From SVTX01 sp051867975 (GTDB lineage: Bacteria > Bacillota > Clostridia > Oscillospirales > CAG-272): a stretch of DNA of 64,000 bases. Below the pieces are notes generated by a model. That model did not search any database and was not told the origin of the DNA. It saw only the letters and a program-made list of their open reading frames with translations. Below, one piece after another: positions 1-8,844 of this stretch (its first letter is position 1; the number at the start of each line of letters is the position of its first letter). The position numbers were made by a program, and so were the translations under genes. The stretch is from NCBI GenBank assembly GCA_051867975.1, contig JBJDZM010000120.1, forward strand, positions 7,364-71,363, read 5' to 3'.

Positions 1-1
1 T

Positions 2-1597
2 ATCTTGAACGGCGAGGAATACCCTCTACGCGGTGTATCCCGTCACCAGGACAGACTCGGTATAGGTAACGCACTCCTTCCCGAGCATCACAAGGAAGAC
101 ATCGACCTTATCATGGAGGTAGGCGCTACGACGGTTCGTCTGGCTCACTATCAGCACGACCAATACTTCTATGACCTCTGTGATGAAAACGGGCTTGTTG
201 TCTGGGCTGAAATCCCATACATTTCAAAGCATATGCCCACAGGACGTGAGAATACGATCTCACAGATGAAAGAGCTTGTAACACAGAATTATAACCATCC
301 TTCAATCGTTGTCTGGGGTCTTTCGAACGAAATATCAATAGCCGGTTCAAATGACGATCTGCTTGAAAATCACAGAATTCTCAACGACCTTGTTCACGAA
401 ATGGATAAGACACGTCTTACAACTATCGCGGCAGTTTCAATGTGCAAGATGGATGACCCGTATATTCAGATCCCCGACGTTGTTTCTTACAACCATTATT
501 TCGGCTGGTACGGCGGCGACACGAGCATGAACGGACCTTGGTTTGATAAATTCCATGCGATGCACCCGACCATTCCGATCGGTTGCTCCGAATACGGCTG
601 TGAGGCGCTCAATTGGCACAACTCAAATCCCCGTCAAGGCGACTACTCCGAGGAATATCAGGCATACTATCACGAAGAGCTTATAAAGCAGCTCTTTACA
701 CGCAAATATTTGTGGGCAACACACGTCTGGAATATGTTTGACTTCGGCGCCGATGCGAGAAGCGAGGGCGGTGAGAACGGTCAGAACCACAAGGGTCTTG
801 TGACGATGGACCGCAAGTACAAGAAGGACGCTTTCTATGCATACAAGGCATGGCTGCGCTCTCCCGAGGACGAGCCTTTCGTGCATATTTGCGGCAAGAG
901 ATATGTTGACCGTGTTGAGGATGTTACGAAAGTAACCGTATATTCTAACCTTCCCGAGGTTGAATTGTTCGTAAACGGCGAGAGCATCGGAACAAAATCC
1001 GCTCCCGACCACTTCTTCTACTTTGACGTGAAGAACGAGGGCGAGACGGCTATCGTCGCAAAGGCGGGAGACTGCACCGACGAGAGCAATATCCGCAAGG
1101 TTGACACCATGAACGAGGCTTATCTTCTCAAAGATGTCGGAGCGGTGCTCAATTGGTTTGACGTTGTTGAAAGAGAGGGATATTTCTCAATCAATGACAG
1201 GATATCCGATATTATGGCTTCTCCGCTCGGAAAGCTCTGGTTTGCAAGGTTTGGTCTTAAGATGAAGAAGGCGATGGGCGGCGGAAAAGGCGGCAAAACA
1301 AAAGCGGCAGGCTTTGATATAGACATGAAGGACATGATGGGCATGATAGGCGGATTCTCGGTGCTCAGAATGGCAAGCATGGCAGGCATGATGGGAATTT
1401 CATTTACAAAGGAAGAGTTACTTGAATTCAACCGACAGCTGTGCAAAATAAAGAAACCGAAGGCAAAGACCGAGGAAGAGAAGCAAAAGGACGCAAAGAC
1501 AAAGAAGGCTATTGCAATCGGCGCGGCGGCTACCGCAGCGGTTGCAGCTACGGCAATTGTTGTCGGAAAACTTGTTTCCAAAAATAAAAAAAGATAA
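2..1597 (+). CDS. Glycoside hydrolase family 2 (beta-galactosidase-type), 5'-truncated, C-terminal membrane anchor
   Basis: Only the 3' part of the gene lies in the window; it enters open from base 2, so the sugar-binding N-terminal domain is outside. The visible part is the GH2 TIM barrel: the GVSRHQD segment near residue 11, the acid/base glutamate in WGLSNE (about residue 109) and the nucleophile in CSEYG (about 196). These are the standard catalytic residues of clan GH-A beta-galactosidases and beta-glucuronidases; the substrate cannot be told from here. A beta-sandwich follows (about 300-365). The last 150 residues are unusual: a Gly/Met/Lys-rich stretch, a Lys/Glu-rich stretch, then an Ala/Val hydrophobic segment (about 503-524) and a basic end, which suggests a C-terminal membrane anchor. 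A terminator follows 20 bases after the stop. Confidence 0.9.
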   Translation: MLNGEEYPLRGVSRHQDRLGIGNALLPEHHKEDIDLIMEVGATTVRLAHYQHDQYFYDLCDENGLVVWAEIPYISKHMPTGRENTISQMKELVTQNYNHPSIVVWGLSNEISIAGSNDDLLENHRILNDLVHEMDKTRLTTIAAVSMCKMDDPYIQIPDVVSYNHYFGWYGGDTSMNGPWFDKFHAMHPTIPIGCSEYGCEALNWHNSNPRQGDYSEEYQAYYHEELIKQLFTRKYLWATHVWNMFDFGADARSEGGENGQNHKGLVTMDRKYKKDAFYAYKAWLRSPEDEPFVHICGKRYVDRVEDVTKVTVYSNLPEVELFVNGESIGTKSAPDHFFYFDVKNEGETAIVAKAGDCTDESNIRKVDTMNEAYLLKDVGAVLNWFDVVEREGYFSINDRISDIMASPLGKLWFARFGLKMKKAMGGGKGGKTKAAGFDIDMKDMMGMIGGFSVLRMASMAGMMGISFTKEELLEFNRQLCKIKKPKAKTEEEKQKDAKTKKAIAIGAAATAAVAATAIVVGKLVSKNKKR

Positions 1598-1616
1598 AAA
1601 TATCACATTCACCACA

Positions 1617-1640
1617 GGGGGCGTTTTGCCCCCTTTTTTT
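1617..1640 (+). terminator. Rho-independent terminator after the GH2 gene
   Basis: GGGGGC (1617-1622) pairs with GCCCCC (1628-1633) around a GTTTT loop, followed directly by seven T residues. Confidence 0.9.
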
Positions 1641-1650
1641 CTGCCTTCGG

Positions 1651-1702
1651 CGACCAAAACCTTTTTTGGAAAAAAGGTTTTGGATTCCAAAAAACTTCAA
1701 TT
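1651..1702 (-). repeat. Dispersed palindromic intergenic repeat, copy 1
   Basis: A perfect 14-bp inverted repeat (1654-1667 and 1670-1683, loop GG) of the form CCAAAACC-T6-GG-A6-GGTTTTGG. Read on the minus strand it follows a TTGAAGTTTTTTGG lead-in. The same lead-in plus T-run/A-run hairpin recurs at about 4951-4993, 5161-5220 and 21841-21905. Confidence 0.65.
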
Positions 1703-1894
1703 AGGTTTATGTCTGCGGTTTATTTGTTCAAGATTCTTGCCTTTTTATTGGAAACGGAGCAGAGATTAAGTTTTTTCATCATCGTAAATGTCAAAATAAA
1801 CATAAAATCGGCTTATACCGTATAACCGAGTGTTAACTTTTTGTAAATTCGTTCAAAATTCTTATAACATAAGGCATATTTTCGTGTATAAAAC

Positions 1895-1923
1895 TTGAAT
1901 TTCTAAGAGAAATATGATATAAT
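1895..1923 (+). promoter_or_regulatory. dnaA promoter
   Basis: TTGAAT (1895-1900), 17-base spacer, TATAAT (1918-1923), in an AT-rich leader 70 bases upstream of the dnaA start. I see no canonical DnaA box in the rest of 1700-1994. Confidence 0.8.
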
Positions 1924-1994
1924 AAGCGTATATTATTATAATTAATATTATTGATTTAAATATACTGACAAATTTTAAAGAAAGGACCCCAAAA

Positions 1995-3371
1995 ATGGAT
2001 TACCTGAACGAGATAAATGAGATATGGTCGATGGTAAAAGGGCAGATAAAACAGAAAATCGGCACGACGGCAATGGAGCTTTGGTTCGGAGATGCCGAGA
2101 TAATCTCTTTTTCGGATGACAATGTTCTGACTATGTGCGCCGGAAGCGATTTCAAGAAAAAAATTATCATGGATAAATATTCTGCCGACATTGAGGTTCT
2201 TTTTAAGGAATTTTTGGGATTTGATATAAAACTTCAAGTCGAGTCAAAAAACGCTCAGGCAAATGTAGAGGAAATCAAAAAGCAAATAATGCAAAGCAAG
2301 CCCGAGGAAGACGAGGATGACTCCGAAAAGGATTTGAATTTAGGCTCGACCATGCCGACTGTCAATTTCGAATACACATTTGACAACTTCATCGTCGGAA
2401 GCTCGAATAAATTTGCTCACGCAGCGTGTGTTGCAGTTGCGGACAGACCTGCACAGGATTACAATCCGCTTTTCATTTACGGACCAAGCGGACTCGGCAA
2501 AACTCATCTGCTTTACGCCGTAACAAACGAGATAAAGAAGAAGAATCCTTACGCGAACATCATCTACATTAAGGGCGAGGATTTCACAAACCAGATGATT
2601 GAGAGCCTTTCAAAAAAATCAATGGCGAAATTCAGAGACAAGTACCGCACATGCGACGTGCTTTTGGTTGACGATATTCAGTTCATCGCCGGAAAGACCT
2701 CGACACAAGAGGAATTCTTCCACACCTTCAATGCGCTTTATGAGGACGGAAAACAGATAATACTCGTTTCCGACCGTCCGCCCCGCGATATTGAAACTCT
2801 CGAAGACAGAATAAAGACGAGATTCGAGTGGGGACTTATTGCGGACATACAGCCGCCGGACCTTGAACTTAGAATAGCGATATTCAAGAATAAGATATCC
2901 CAAGCCGGACTTAACGTTTCAGACGAGATAATCACGTATCTCGCCGAGAATCTGCGTTCAAATATAAGACAGATCGAAGGTGCGGTCAAAAAGCTGGTTG
3001 CGCTAAAGTATCTCTCGGGCAACGAAATAACCATGGACGTCGTAAAGGATTGTATGTCAGAGCTTCTCGGCGACGCTGAGCCTATCGGTGTTACAGTCGA
3101 TAAAGTCTTCGTGGCTGTCGAGAAAAAATACGGAGTATCGAAGGCAGAGCTTGTCGGTAAATCGAGAGTCAAAGAGGTCGCGCAGGCAAGACATGTTACG
3201 ATACATCTAATAAGGACGCTTACAGAGATGTCTCTGCCCGCGATTGGAAAGCTGTTTAATAGGGACCATACGACGGTGCTTTCTTCTCTTGATACGATAG
3301 ATAAAAAAATGGCTTCGTCAAATCTTTTTGAAGCTGAAATCAATAACCTGATAAAAGAGATTAAAGAGTAA
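1995..3371 (+). CDS. dnaA: Chromosomal replication initiator protein DnaA
   Basis: DnaA binds 9-mer boxes at oriC as ATP-bound filaments, opens the duplex and loads the helicase. The 458-residue protein has the usual four parts: interaction domain I (about 1-80), an acidic linker (about 81-120), an AAA+ domain with Walker A GPSGLGKT (163-170) and Walker B LLVDD (223-227), and domain IV with the box-recognition motif FNRDHTTV near the C-terminus. The start is the ATG after AAGAAAGGA (about 1979-1986). The gene has its own sigma-A promoter and is followed by a 387-base spacer with DnaA-box-like repeats and then dnaN, the usual Firmicute arrangement. Length and motifs are intact. Confidence 0.98.
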   Translation: MDYLNEINEIWSMVKGQIKQKIGTTAMELWFGDAEIISFSDDNVLTMCAGSDFKKKIIMDKYSADIEVLFKEFLGFDIKLQVESKNAQANVEEIKKQIMQSKPEEDEDDSEKDLNLGSTMPTVNFEYTFDNFIVGSSNKFAHAACVAVADRPAQDYNPLFIYGPSGLGKTHLLYAVTNEIKKKNPYANIIYIKGEDFTNQMIESLSKKSMAKFRDKYRTCDVLLVDDIQFIAGKTSTQEEFFHTFNALYEDGKQIILVSDRPPRDIETLEDRIKTRFEWGLIADIQPPDLELRIAIFKNKISQAGLNVSDEIITYLAENLRSNIRQIEGAVKKLVALKYLSGNEITMDVVKDCMSELLGDAEPIGVTVDKVFVAVEKKYGVSKAELVGKSRVKEVAQARHVTIHLIRTLTEMSLPAIGKLFNRDHTTVLSSLDTIDKKMASSNLFEAEINNLIKEIKE

Positions 3372-3758
3372 TATCAAAAAACATAAGATTTAATGGCTTT
3401 CCAACATATTTTTAAATTAAATTTCGTTATACTCACAAAAGAAAACACAGACTTTTCAACATTTCAACAGGCACGGAAGATCTGTTGAAAAACCGCAAAA
3501 ATTCCACATGAGAAGATCTTGTGCGAAAAAATTTTTTTAGCACAAAAAACCACTTATTTTTCCACATTTTTGCTTGGATTTGTTAACAATGTCGTGCTGA
3601 AAAATTTTCCTTATACCAAAACAGGAAATCCTTGTTTTACACAATTCGGCGGACACTGATACTGATACTTTTTCTATCATACTCTCATTCACTCACTCTA
3701 TCGCGCGAGCGAAGTAAATCTCACAAGACGCCGACACGGCGCTCGGAAAGGCAAATTT
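3372..3758. other. dnaA-dnaN spacer with DnaA-box-like repeats (candidate oriC part 1)
   Basis: This gene-free spacer holds 9-mers close to the DnaA box TTATCCACA: TTTTCCACA (3558-3566), AATTCCACA (3500-3508), TTTTCAACA (3453-3461), ATTTCAACA (3461-3469) and its complement TGTTGAAAA (3483-3491). It also has an A6T7 tract (3526-3538) and the palindrome TTGTTAACAA (3580-3589). Such a cluster next to dnaA is what an origin looks like in Firmicutes. Use as an origin is inference. Confidence 0.6.
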
Positions 3759-4907
3759 ATGAAGATCGTATTCAACAGACAAGAAGTCAGCAACAAAATA
3801 GCTCCCATTATGAGCGTCGTATCGGGAAAAAGCACCCTTACCGCGGTCGAGGGAATACTCATTGAAGCAAATTCTCAAGACAGCTGCACGTTCACCGCTT
3901 TCGACCTTGAAAAGGGAATAAAAATAACGGTTGATGCCGAGGTACTTGAACAAGGCTCGTACATAATCAACGCGCAGAAATTCAATCAGACATTGAAGGT
4001 TATGGACGGAGAAGAGATAACTCTCACGGTCGATTCCAAAATGACCGCGACATTTGAGTGCGGAAAATCCTCTCACAAGACAGGTGCGCTCAAGGCAGAG
4101 GAATTTCCCGAGATTCCCGACCTCAAAACAGAGAAGGGCTTTATTGTCAAAGAATGTGCGCTTAAGAAGATGTTTACAAAGGTTTCGTACGCGATGGGTG
4201 TCAATGAGCCTCGTCCCGTCCTCAACGGTTGCTTCGTTAAAACCGAAGAGGGGATGATAAACGTAGTTGCGTGCGACGGATTTAAGCTCGCGGTCTGCTC
4301 CTACGGCGCCGAGCTTAAGCGTCTCGAAGGCTCGGAACGCGGAGTTGAGTATTCATTTATTATCCCCGTAAAGAGCGTAAACGAGCTTTCAAAGCTCCTT
4401 TCCGACGGCGAGGATGAAGAGGTCACCGTTTATATGAGCCACAGAAACATGGTTGTCAAGTTTGCCGACCTCACCTTCTTTACTCGCCTTATAAACGGAG
4501 AATACGTTGATTACAACAGAATTATCATAAGGAACCACAAAATCGAGGTCAAGGCGCAGAAGCAGGAGATAATTGCCGCCCTTGAAAAAGCCGCTCTTAT
4601 TACCGAGGAGAGAATTGCGGGCAGCGTTCGTTCACACGTTCGTGTCGAGGTTGTCGGTGATACGATGAAGGTCTCCGCAGTCTCTGCCGCAGGCAGTATC
4701 TACGATGAATTCAATATTGATCACACAGGCGACGACCTCTCAATCGCCTTCAACAACAGATACCTCATCGACAGCATAAGAGCTTGCCGCAGCCAAACAA
4801 TTAAAATCTCAATGTCATCCCCCCTCATGAGTATCAATATCGAGCCTTGCGACGACGAGGAAGGCTCTGAGCTGTTTATGCTTTTGCCGGTAAGGACGAG
4901 GGAATAA
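3759..4907 (+). CDS. dnaN: DNA polymerase III beta sliding clamp
   Basis: This is the beta clamp, which encircles DNA as a homodimer and tethers the replicative polymerase. The 382 residues match the family length and contain three repeated clamp folds (about 1-125, 126-255, 256-382). The N-terminus MKIVFNRQEVSNKIAPIMSV and the C-terminal LLPVRTRE end are typical of Firmicute DnaN. The ATG follows GGAAAGGC. It lies between dnaA and recF, with a 323-base repeat-bearing spacer after it, so recF is probably not tightly coupled to it. Confidence 0.97.
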   Translation: MKIVFNRQEVSNKIAPIMSVVSGKSTLTAVEGILIEANSQDSCTFTAFDLEKGIKITVDAEVLEQGSYIINAQKFNQTLKVMDGEEITLTVDSKMTATFECGKSSHKTGALKAEEFPEIPDLKTEKGFIVKECALKKMFTKVSYAMGVNEPRPVLNGCFVKTEEGMINVVACDGFKLAVCSYGAELKRLEGSERGVEYSFIIPVKSVNELSKLLSDGEDEEVTVYMSHRNMVVKFADLTFFTRLINGEYVDYNRIIIRNHKIEVKAQKQEIIAALEKAALITEERIAGSVRSHVRVEVVGDTMKVSAVSAAGSIYDEFNIDHTGDDLSIAFNNRYLIDSIRACRSQTIKISMSSPLMSINIEPCDDEEGSELFMLLPVRTRE

Positions 4908-4950
4908 AGAGTTAGATTGTGCTGAGAGTTGGGAACGCGGGGGAAGACGC

Positions 4951-4993
4951 GGTCGCTTTTTGGAAAAAAGCTCCGCAAAAACTTTCAATATAT
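4951..4993 (-). repeat. Dispersed palindromic intergenic repeat, copy 2
   Basis: GCTTTTT-GG-AAAAAAGC (4955-4971). On the minus strand it is preceded by TTGAAAGTTTTTGCGGAG, matching the lead-in of the other copies. Confidence 0.55.
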
Positions 4994-5017
4994 TTGGGTC
5001 CTTATCGCGGTGGCGTA

Positions 5018-5040
5018 GGATTTTCCCTTCGGGAAAATCC
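5018..5040. repeat. Perfect stem-loop in the dnaN-recF spacer
   Basis: GGATTTTCCC and GGGAAAATCC form a 10-bp stem around TTC. No T-run follows, so this is not a standard terminator. The rest of 4908-5230 has repeat copies 2 and 3 and no gene I can support. Confidence 0.6.
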
Positions 5041-5160
5041 CTGTCTATCGGTTCTGTATTGCTAACGTGTTAATCCCAACGAATATAGTTAAACCAAATT
5101 TAAAGCACATCTGAATGTACACTTCACGGTTTGATTTTTATTACCGTAGAAAGTTCAATA

Positions 5161-5220
5161 AAACCAAATGAAAGTTTTTGGGATTCTTAAACCCTTTTTT
5201 TCAAAAAGGGTTTAAGCCGT
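5161..5220 (+). repeat. Dispersed palindromic intergenic repeat, copy 3
   Basis: Lead-in ATGAAAGTTTTTGGGATTC, then a 13-bp perfect inverted repeat (TTAAACCCTTTTT at 5187-5199, AAAAAGGGTTTAA at 5203-5215). It ends 11 bases before recF. Confidence 0.65.
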
Positions 5221-5230
5221 CGGAGACAGA

Positions 5231-6349
5231 ATGTACTGCAAGAGAATTAAAGTTGAGAATTTCAGAAATATAGCTTTTGCAGACGTTGAGTTTTGCAAGG
5301 GCGTGAATGTATTGCTCGGCGAGAATGCGCAGGGCAAGACGAACTTGCTTGAATCGATATATATGACCTCGCTCGGCAAGAGCTTCAGGCAGGGAAATGA
5401 CAGGGATGTCATTAAATTCGGCAAAGAATACGCGAGGGCGGAGAACACGTATTTTGACGGAATAAGAGACGCGCGGGTATCGGTGAAAGTGTTTGCCGAC
5501 AGGCGGCTTAGGCAGATTGAGCAAAACGGAGTCAAGGTCAAGAAGACGTCAGACATGGTGGGCGGATTCAAGGTTGTTCTGTTCTGTCCGGAGCATTTGT
5601 CTATTGTTAAAGAGGGACCTTCAATAAGGCGCAATTTTCTTGACGTTGCGCTCTCGCAGATAAGACCGCTTTACATGAGGGCGTTACAGAGATATAATCT
5701 GATTTTAAAGCAGAGAAATGCGCTTATAAAGAGCGCGGAAGAAGACAGGGCGGCGTTTGACTCTACGATTGACCTGTTTTCCGACCAGCTGGCGCGTGAG
5801 GCGGCTATAATCACGGGATACAGAGTCAGATATATAGAGAATTTAAAGAAATATGTTTCGGAGTGCTTTTCGGACATGACGCGAGACCGAGAGGTGCCGA
5901 GACTTGAATATATTTCGTCATCAAAGCTGTCTGACGCTGATTGCTTTGATGAAAAGAAATGCTACGAAGCATATTACGAGCTTTATTCAAGCCGTCACGA
6001 GCGTGAAATTTCCGCAGAATCGACTCTTTGGGGAATTCATAAGGATGACCTTGAAATCTATCTTGACGGCAACAGAGCGCGAATTTTCGCCTCGCAGGGG
6101 CAACAGCGTTCGCTGTCCTTGGCACTGAAGCTTTCCGAGGGTGAGATAATACGCGAGGATTCTGGCGGAGATTACCCGATATTCCTTTTTGACGACGTAC
6201 TGAGCGAGCTTGATGCCGGAAGGCGGTCATACCTTCTGTCCAATCTTGACTCAAAACAGGTCATAATGACGTCGTGCGAAAAAAAAGACATAGCGGCAGA
6301 GAAGATTATCGAAGTTAAAGACGGCTATTTTGCCGAGATTGAGGAATAA
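5231..6349 (+). CDS. recF: DNA replication and repair protein RecF
   Basis: RecF is an SMC/ABC-type ATPase that loads RecA at gaps and stalled forks with RecO and RecR. The 372-residue protein has Walker A GENAQGKTN at about 34-42, the ABC signature region around SQGQQRSLSLALKL (about 290-303) and Walker B FLFDDVLSELD about 25 residues later. The ATG follows CGGAGA. The gene is directly followed by remB with one base between stop and start. The conserved order dnaN-recF-remB-gyrB supports the call. Confidence 0.97.
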   Translation: MYCKRIKVENFRNIAFADVEFCKGVNVLLGENAQGKTNLLESIYMTSLGKSFRQGNDRDVIKFGKEYARAENTYFDGIRDARVSVKVFADRRLRQIEQNGVKVKKTSDMVGGFKVVLFCPEHLSIVKEGPSIRRNFLDVALSQIRPLYMRALQRYNLILKQRNALIKSAEEDRAAFDSTIDLFSDQLAREAAIITGYRVRYIENLKKYVSECFSDMTRDREVPRLEYISSSKLSDADCFDEKKCYEAYYELYSSRHEREISAESTLWGIHKDDLEIYLDGNRARIFASQGQQRSLSLALKLSEGEIIREDSGGDYPIFLFDDVLSELDAGRRSYLLSNLDSKQVIMTSCEKKDIAAEKIIEVKDGYFAEIEE

Positions 6350-6350
6350 G

Positions 6351-6602
6351 ATGTATTTACACGCAGGAAACAACAAAATCATCAGAGAACGCGATATTAT
6401 CGGTATATTCGACATGGATAACTCGACGGTATCGCACATAACAAGGAAGTATCTTGCCGAGGCGGAAAAGGACGGAAGGGTCATAAGCGCAAAGGACGAG
6501 ATACCGAAATCCTTTATTTTGTATAAGCAAAACGGAAAATATATGGTCTGCTTTTCGCAGATCTCAACCTCTTCCCTTATGGGAAGGACCGAAACGGTAT
6601 AA
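6351..6602 (+). CDS. remB: Extracellular matrix regulatory protein RemB (DUF370)
   Basis: A small 83-residue DUF370 protein. In Bacillus subtilis remB (yaaB) sits at the same place between recF and gyrB and affects biofilm-matrix expression; the related RemA is a DNA-binding ring. The start MYLHAGNNKIIRERDIIGIF and the following FDMDNSTVS are typical of the family. I chose the ATG at 6351, one base past the recF stop, because longer in-frame starts lie inside recF. gyrB begins 29 bases downstream. What it controls in this organism is unknown. Confidence 0.9.
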   Translation: MYLHAGNNKIIRERDIIGIFDMDNSTVSHITRKYLAEAEKDGRVISAKDEIPKSFILYKQNGKYMVCFSQISTSSLMGRTETV

Positions 6603-6631
6603 ACCAAACTTTTTATATTGAGGAAGTAAAA

Positions 6632-8602
6632 ATGTCAGAAGAAATCAAAAACACGGCAGTGGAAGAAGTCCATTACGGCGAAAACGAGATTCAGGTTCTT
6701 GAAGGTCTTGAGGCGGTAAGAAAACGTCCCGGTATGTATATCGGTACAACGTCTATCCGCGGACTTCACCATCTTGTATACGAGATTGTCGACAACTCGA
6801 TAGACGAGGCGCTTGCGGGCTATTGCGACAAGATAACCGTAACGATAAATTACGATAACAGTATAACCGTAGAGGACAACGGACGCGGAATCCCCGCAGG
6901 TATTCACCCGAAGGAGGGTATTCCTACTCCCGAGGTCGTTTATACGATACTTCACGCCGGCGGAAAATTCGGCGGCGGCGGATACAAGATAGCCGGAGGC
7001 TTGCACGGTGTCGGTGCGTCTGTCGTAAACGCACTTTCGCTTTGGGTAGAGCTTGACGACTGCTACGAGGGCAAGAGATATACCGAGAGATTTGAGCGCG
7101 GACATGTAGCAAGAAAATTCGTCTGTGAAGGAGATTCTCCCGAAAGACCTCACGGTGTCCGTGTGACATTCAAGCCCGACCCCGAAATTTTCGAGGAGAC
7201 GGTGTTTGATTACGATACGCTTCTCAACCGTATGCGCGAGCAGTCCTTCCTCAATGCGGGTATCAGAATAGTGCTTATCGACGACAGAGGAAACGAGCCT
7301 CTGGTCAACGAACTTTGCTATGAGGGCGGTATCAAGTCGTTCGTAAGCTATCTTACCGAGACGAGAAACAATGACCCCGTGCATGACGACGTAATATATA
7401 TGCGCGCGGAGAAGGATTCAAGTATAGCCGAGATCGCGCTTCAATATAATGACGGTTATTACGAGAACGTGATGACCTTTGCAAACAACATGAATACCAT
7501 TGAGGGCGGTACTCACGAGACGGGCTTTAAGTCGGGACTTACGCGTGTCATCAACGATTATGCGAGAAAGGTCGGAATACTTAAGGACAGCGAGAAAAAC
7601 CTTTCGGGTGAGGATGTCCGTGAGGGACTTTGCGCTATTGTATCGGTCAAGCTTGAAAACGCGCAGTTTGAGAGCCAGACAAAAGCGAAGCTCGGTAACT
7701 CGGAAATAAGAACGCTGGTTGAAAATACGGTCAACGCGAAGCTGTCCGAGTATTTTGAGGAAAATCCGCAGACCGCAAGAGCCATTCTCGATAAGGCACT
7801 TGCCGCATCGCGCGCGAGAGAAGCCGCAAGAAAGGCAAGAGAGGCAACGAGACGCAAGGGACTCTTTGAGGGCAGCTCGCTCCCGGGAAAGCTGCGTGAC
7901 TGCAACGAGAGAAACGCGGAGCTTACCGAGCTTTACCTTGTCGAGGGAGATTCCGCGGGAGGCTCGGCAACTCAGGGAAGAAACTCCAAATTCCAAGCTA
8001 TTTTGCCCTTGCGCGGTAAGGTGCTTAACGTCGAAAAAACAAGAGCTGACAAGGTTTACGGCAACCAATCGCTGATTCCTATAATTCAGGCGCTCGGGTG
8101 CGGTATCGGAGACGAGTTCGATATGGCGAAGCTCCGTTACGGCAAGATAATCATTATGGCGGATGCCGATGTTGACGGTTCGCACATCAGAATTTTGCTC
8201 CTTACCTTCTTCTTCCGTCATATGAGAAAGCTCATCGAGGAAGGACACGTATATCTGGCGCAGCCTCCGCTTTACAAGGTCTACAAAAAGGGCGCAAAGC
8301 AGGGCAACGAAAAATATGCCTTCTCAGACGCAGAAAGAGACAAATTTATCGCGGAGCTTGCAGGCGAGAGCGGAAATACCAACAATATCGAAGCCGACAG
8401 ATACAAGGGTCTTGGTGAGATGGACCCCGACCAGCTCTGGGAGACTACGATGGACCCCGCGACGAGAACGATTCTGAAGGTAACTATTGAAGACGCCATC
8501 GCGTGCGACGAGATGTTCTCACTTCTCATGGGCGACAAGGTCGAGCCGAGAAGAATATTCATCGAGCAGAACGCTAACTTGGCGGAGAATCTTGACATTT
8601 GA
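6632..8602 (+). CDS. gyrB: DNA gyrase subunit B
   Basis: The ATPase subunit of gyrase, which with GyrA introduces negative supercoils. The 656 residues contain the GHKL ATPase (NSIDEA, DNGRGIP and the Gly-rich lid before VGASVVNALS), the transducer, and the TOPRIM domain with EGDSAGG and DADVDGSHI, whose acidic residues bind Mg2+. The C-terminus is YKGLGEMDP...LDI, normal for the short Gram-positive form. RBS GAGGAAG precedes the ATG. gyrA follows after mreCD rather than directly. The long spacer downstream holds the second DnaA-box-like cluster. Confidence 0.98.
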   Translation: MSEEIKNTAVEEVHYGENEIQVLEGLEAVRKRPGMYIGTTSIRGLHHLVYEIVDNSIDEALAGYCDKITVTINYDNSITVEDNGRGIPAGIHPKEGIPTPEVVYTILHAGGKFGGGGYKIAGGLHGVGASVVNALSLWVELDDCYEGKRYTERFERGHVARKFVCEGDSPERPHGVRVTFKPDPEIFEETVFDYDTLLNRMREQSFLNAGIRIVLIDDRGNEPLVNELCYEGGIKSFVSYLTETRNNDPVHDDVIYMRAEKDSSIAEIALQYNDGYYENVMTFANNMNTIEGGTHETGFKSGLTRVINDYARKVGILKDSEKNLSGEDVREGLCAIVSVKLENAQFESQTKAKLGNSEIRTLVENTVNAKLSEYFEENPQTARAILDKALAASRAREAARKAREATRRKGLFEGSSLPGKLRDCNERNAELTELYLVEGDSAGGSATQGRNSKFQAILPLRGKVLNVEKTRADKVYGNQSLIPIIQALGCGIGDEFDMAKLRYGKIIIMADADVDGSHIRILLLTFFFRHMRKLIEEGHVYLAQPPLYKVYKKGAKQGNEKYAFSDAERDKFIAELAGESGNTNNIEADRYKGLGEMDPDQLWETTMDPATRTILKVTIEDAIACDEMFSLLMGDKVEPRRIFIEQNANLAENLDI

Positions 8603-8844
8603 TTTATGCCTGTTGAAAAGTCGCGTTTGAGTCTGTTGATATTTATAAATTATTCAAATTCGTGCATTATTTTCCACATGGCAGCATTGCGATGATATTC
8701 GGTTTCGCACCTCGGAAAATTTGGTTTTCCAAATTGTTTTCAACCTTCTTTTCAACAATGCAAAAAGTTTTCCACAGGCTGTGGAAAGGTATGTTGAAAA
8801 CATTGAGGAAAAAGTGGAAAAATGTCGAAAAAGGGTAGGAACAG
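8603..8844. other. gyrB-mreC spacer with DnaA-box-like repeats (candidate oriC part 2)
   Basis: Gene-free spacer with more 9-mers than the dnaA-dnaN spacer: TTTTCCACA at 8670-8678 and 8768-8776, inverted TGTGGAAAG at 8780-8788 and AGTGGAAAA at 8813-8821, TTTTCAACA at 8749-8757, and inverted TGTTGAAAA at 8611-8619 and 8792-8800. Sites 8768-8776 and 8780-8788 form a close inverted pair. The density suggests DnaA binding; whether unwinding happens here or beside dnaA cannot be read from sequence. Confidence 0.6.

Noticed and set aside
3632..3865. Short frame in the dnaA-dnaN spacer running into dnaN
   Set aside because: Arg/Ser-rich, overlaps dnaN in another frame and has no ribosome site; the spacer is better explained by DnaA-box repeats.
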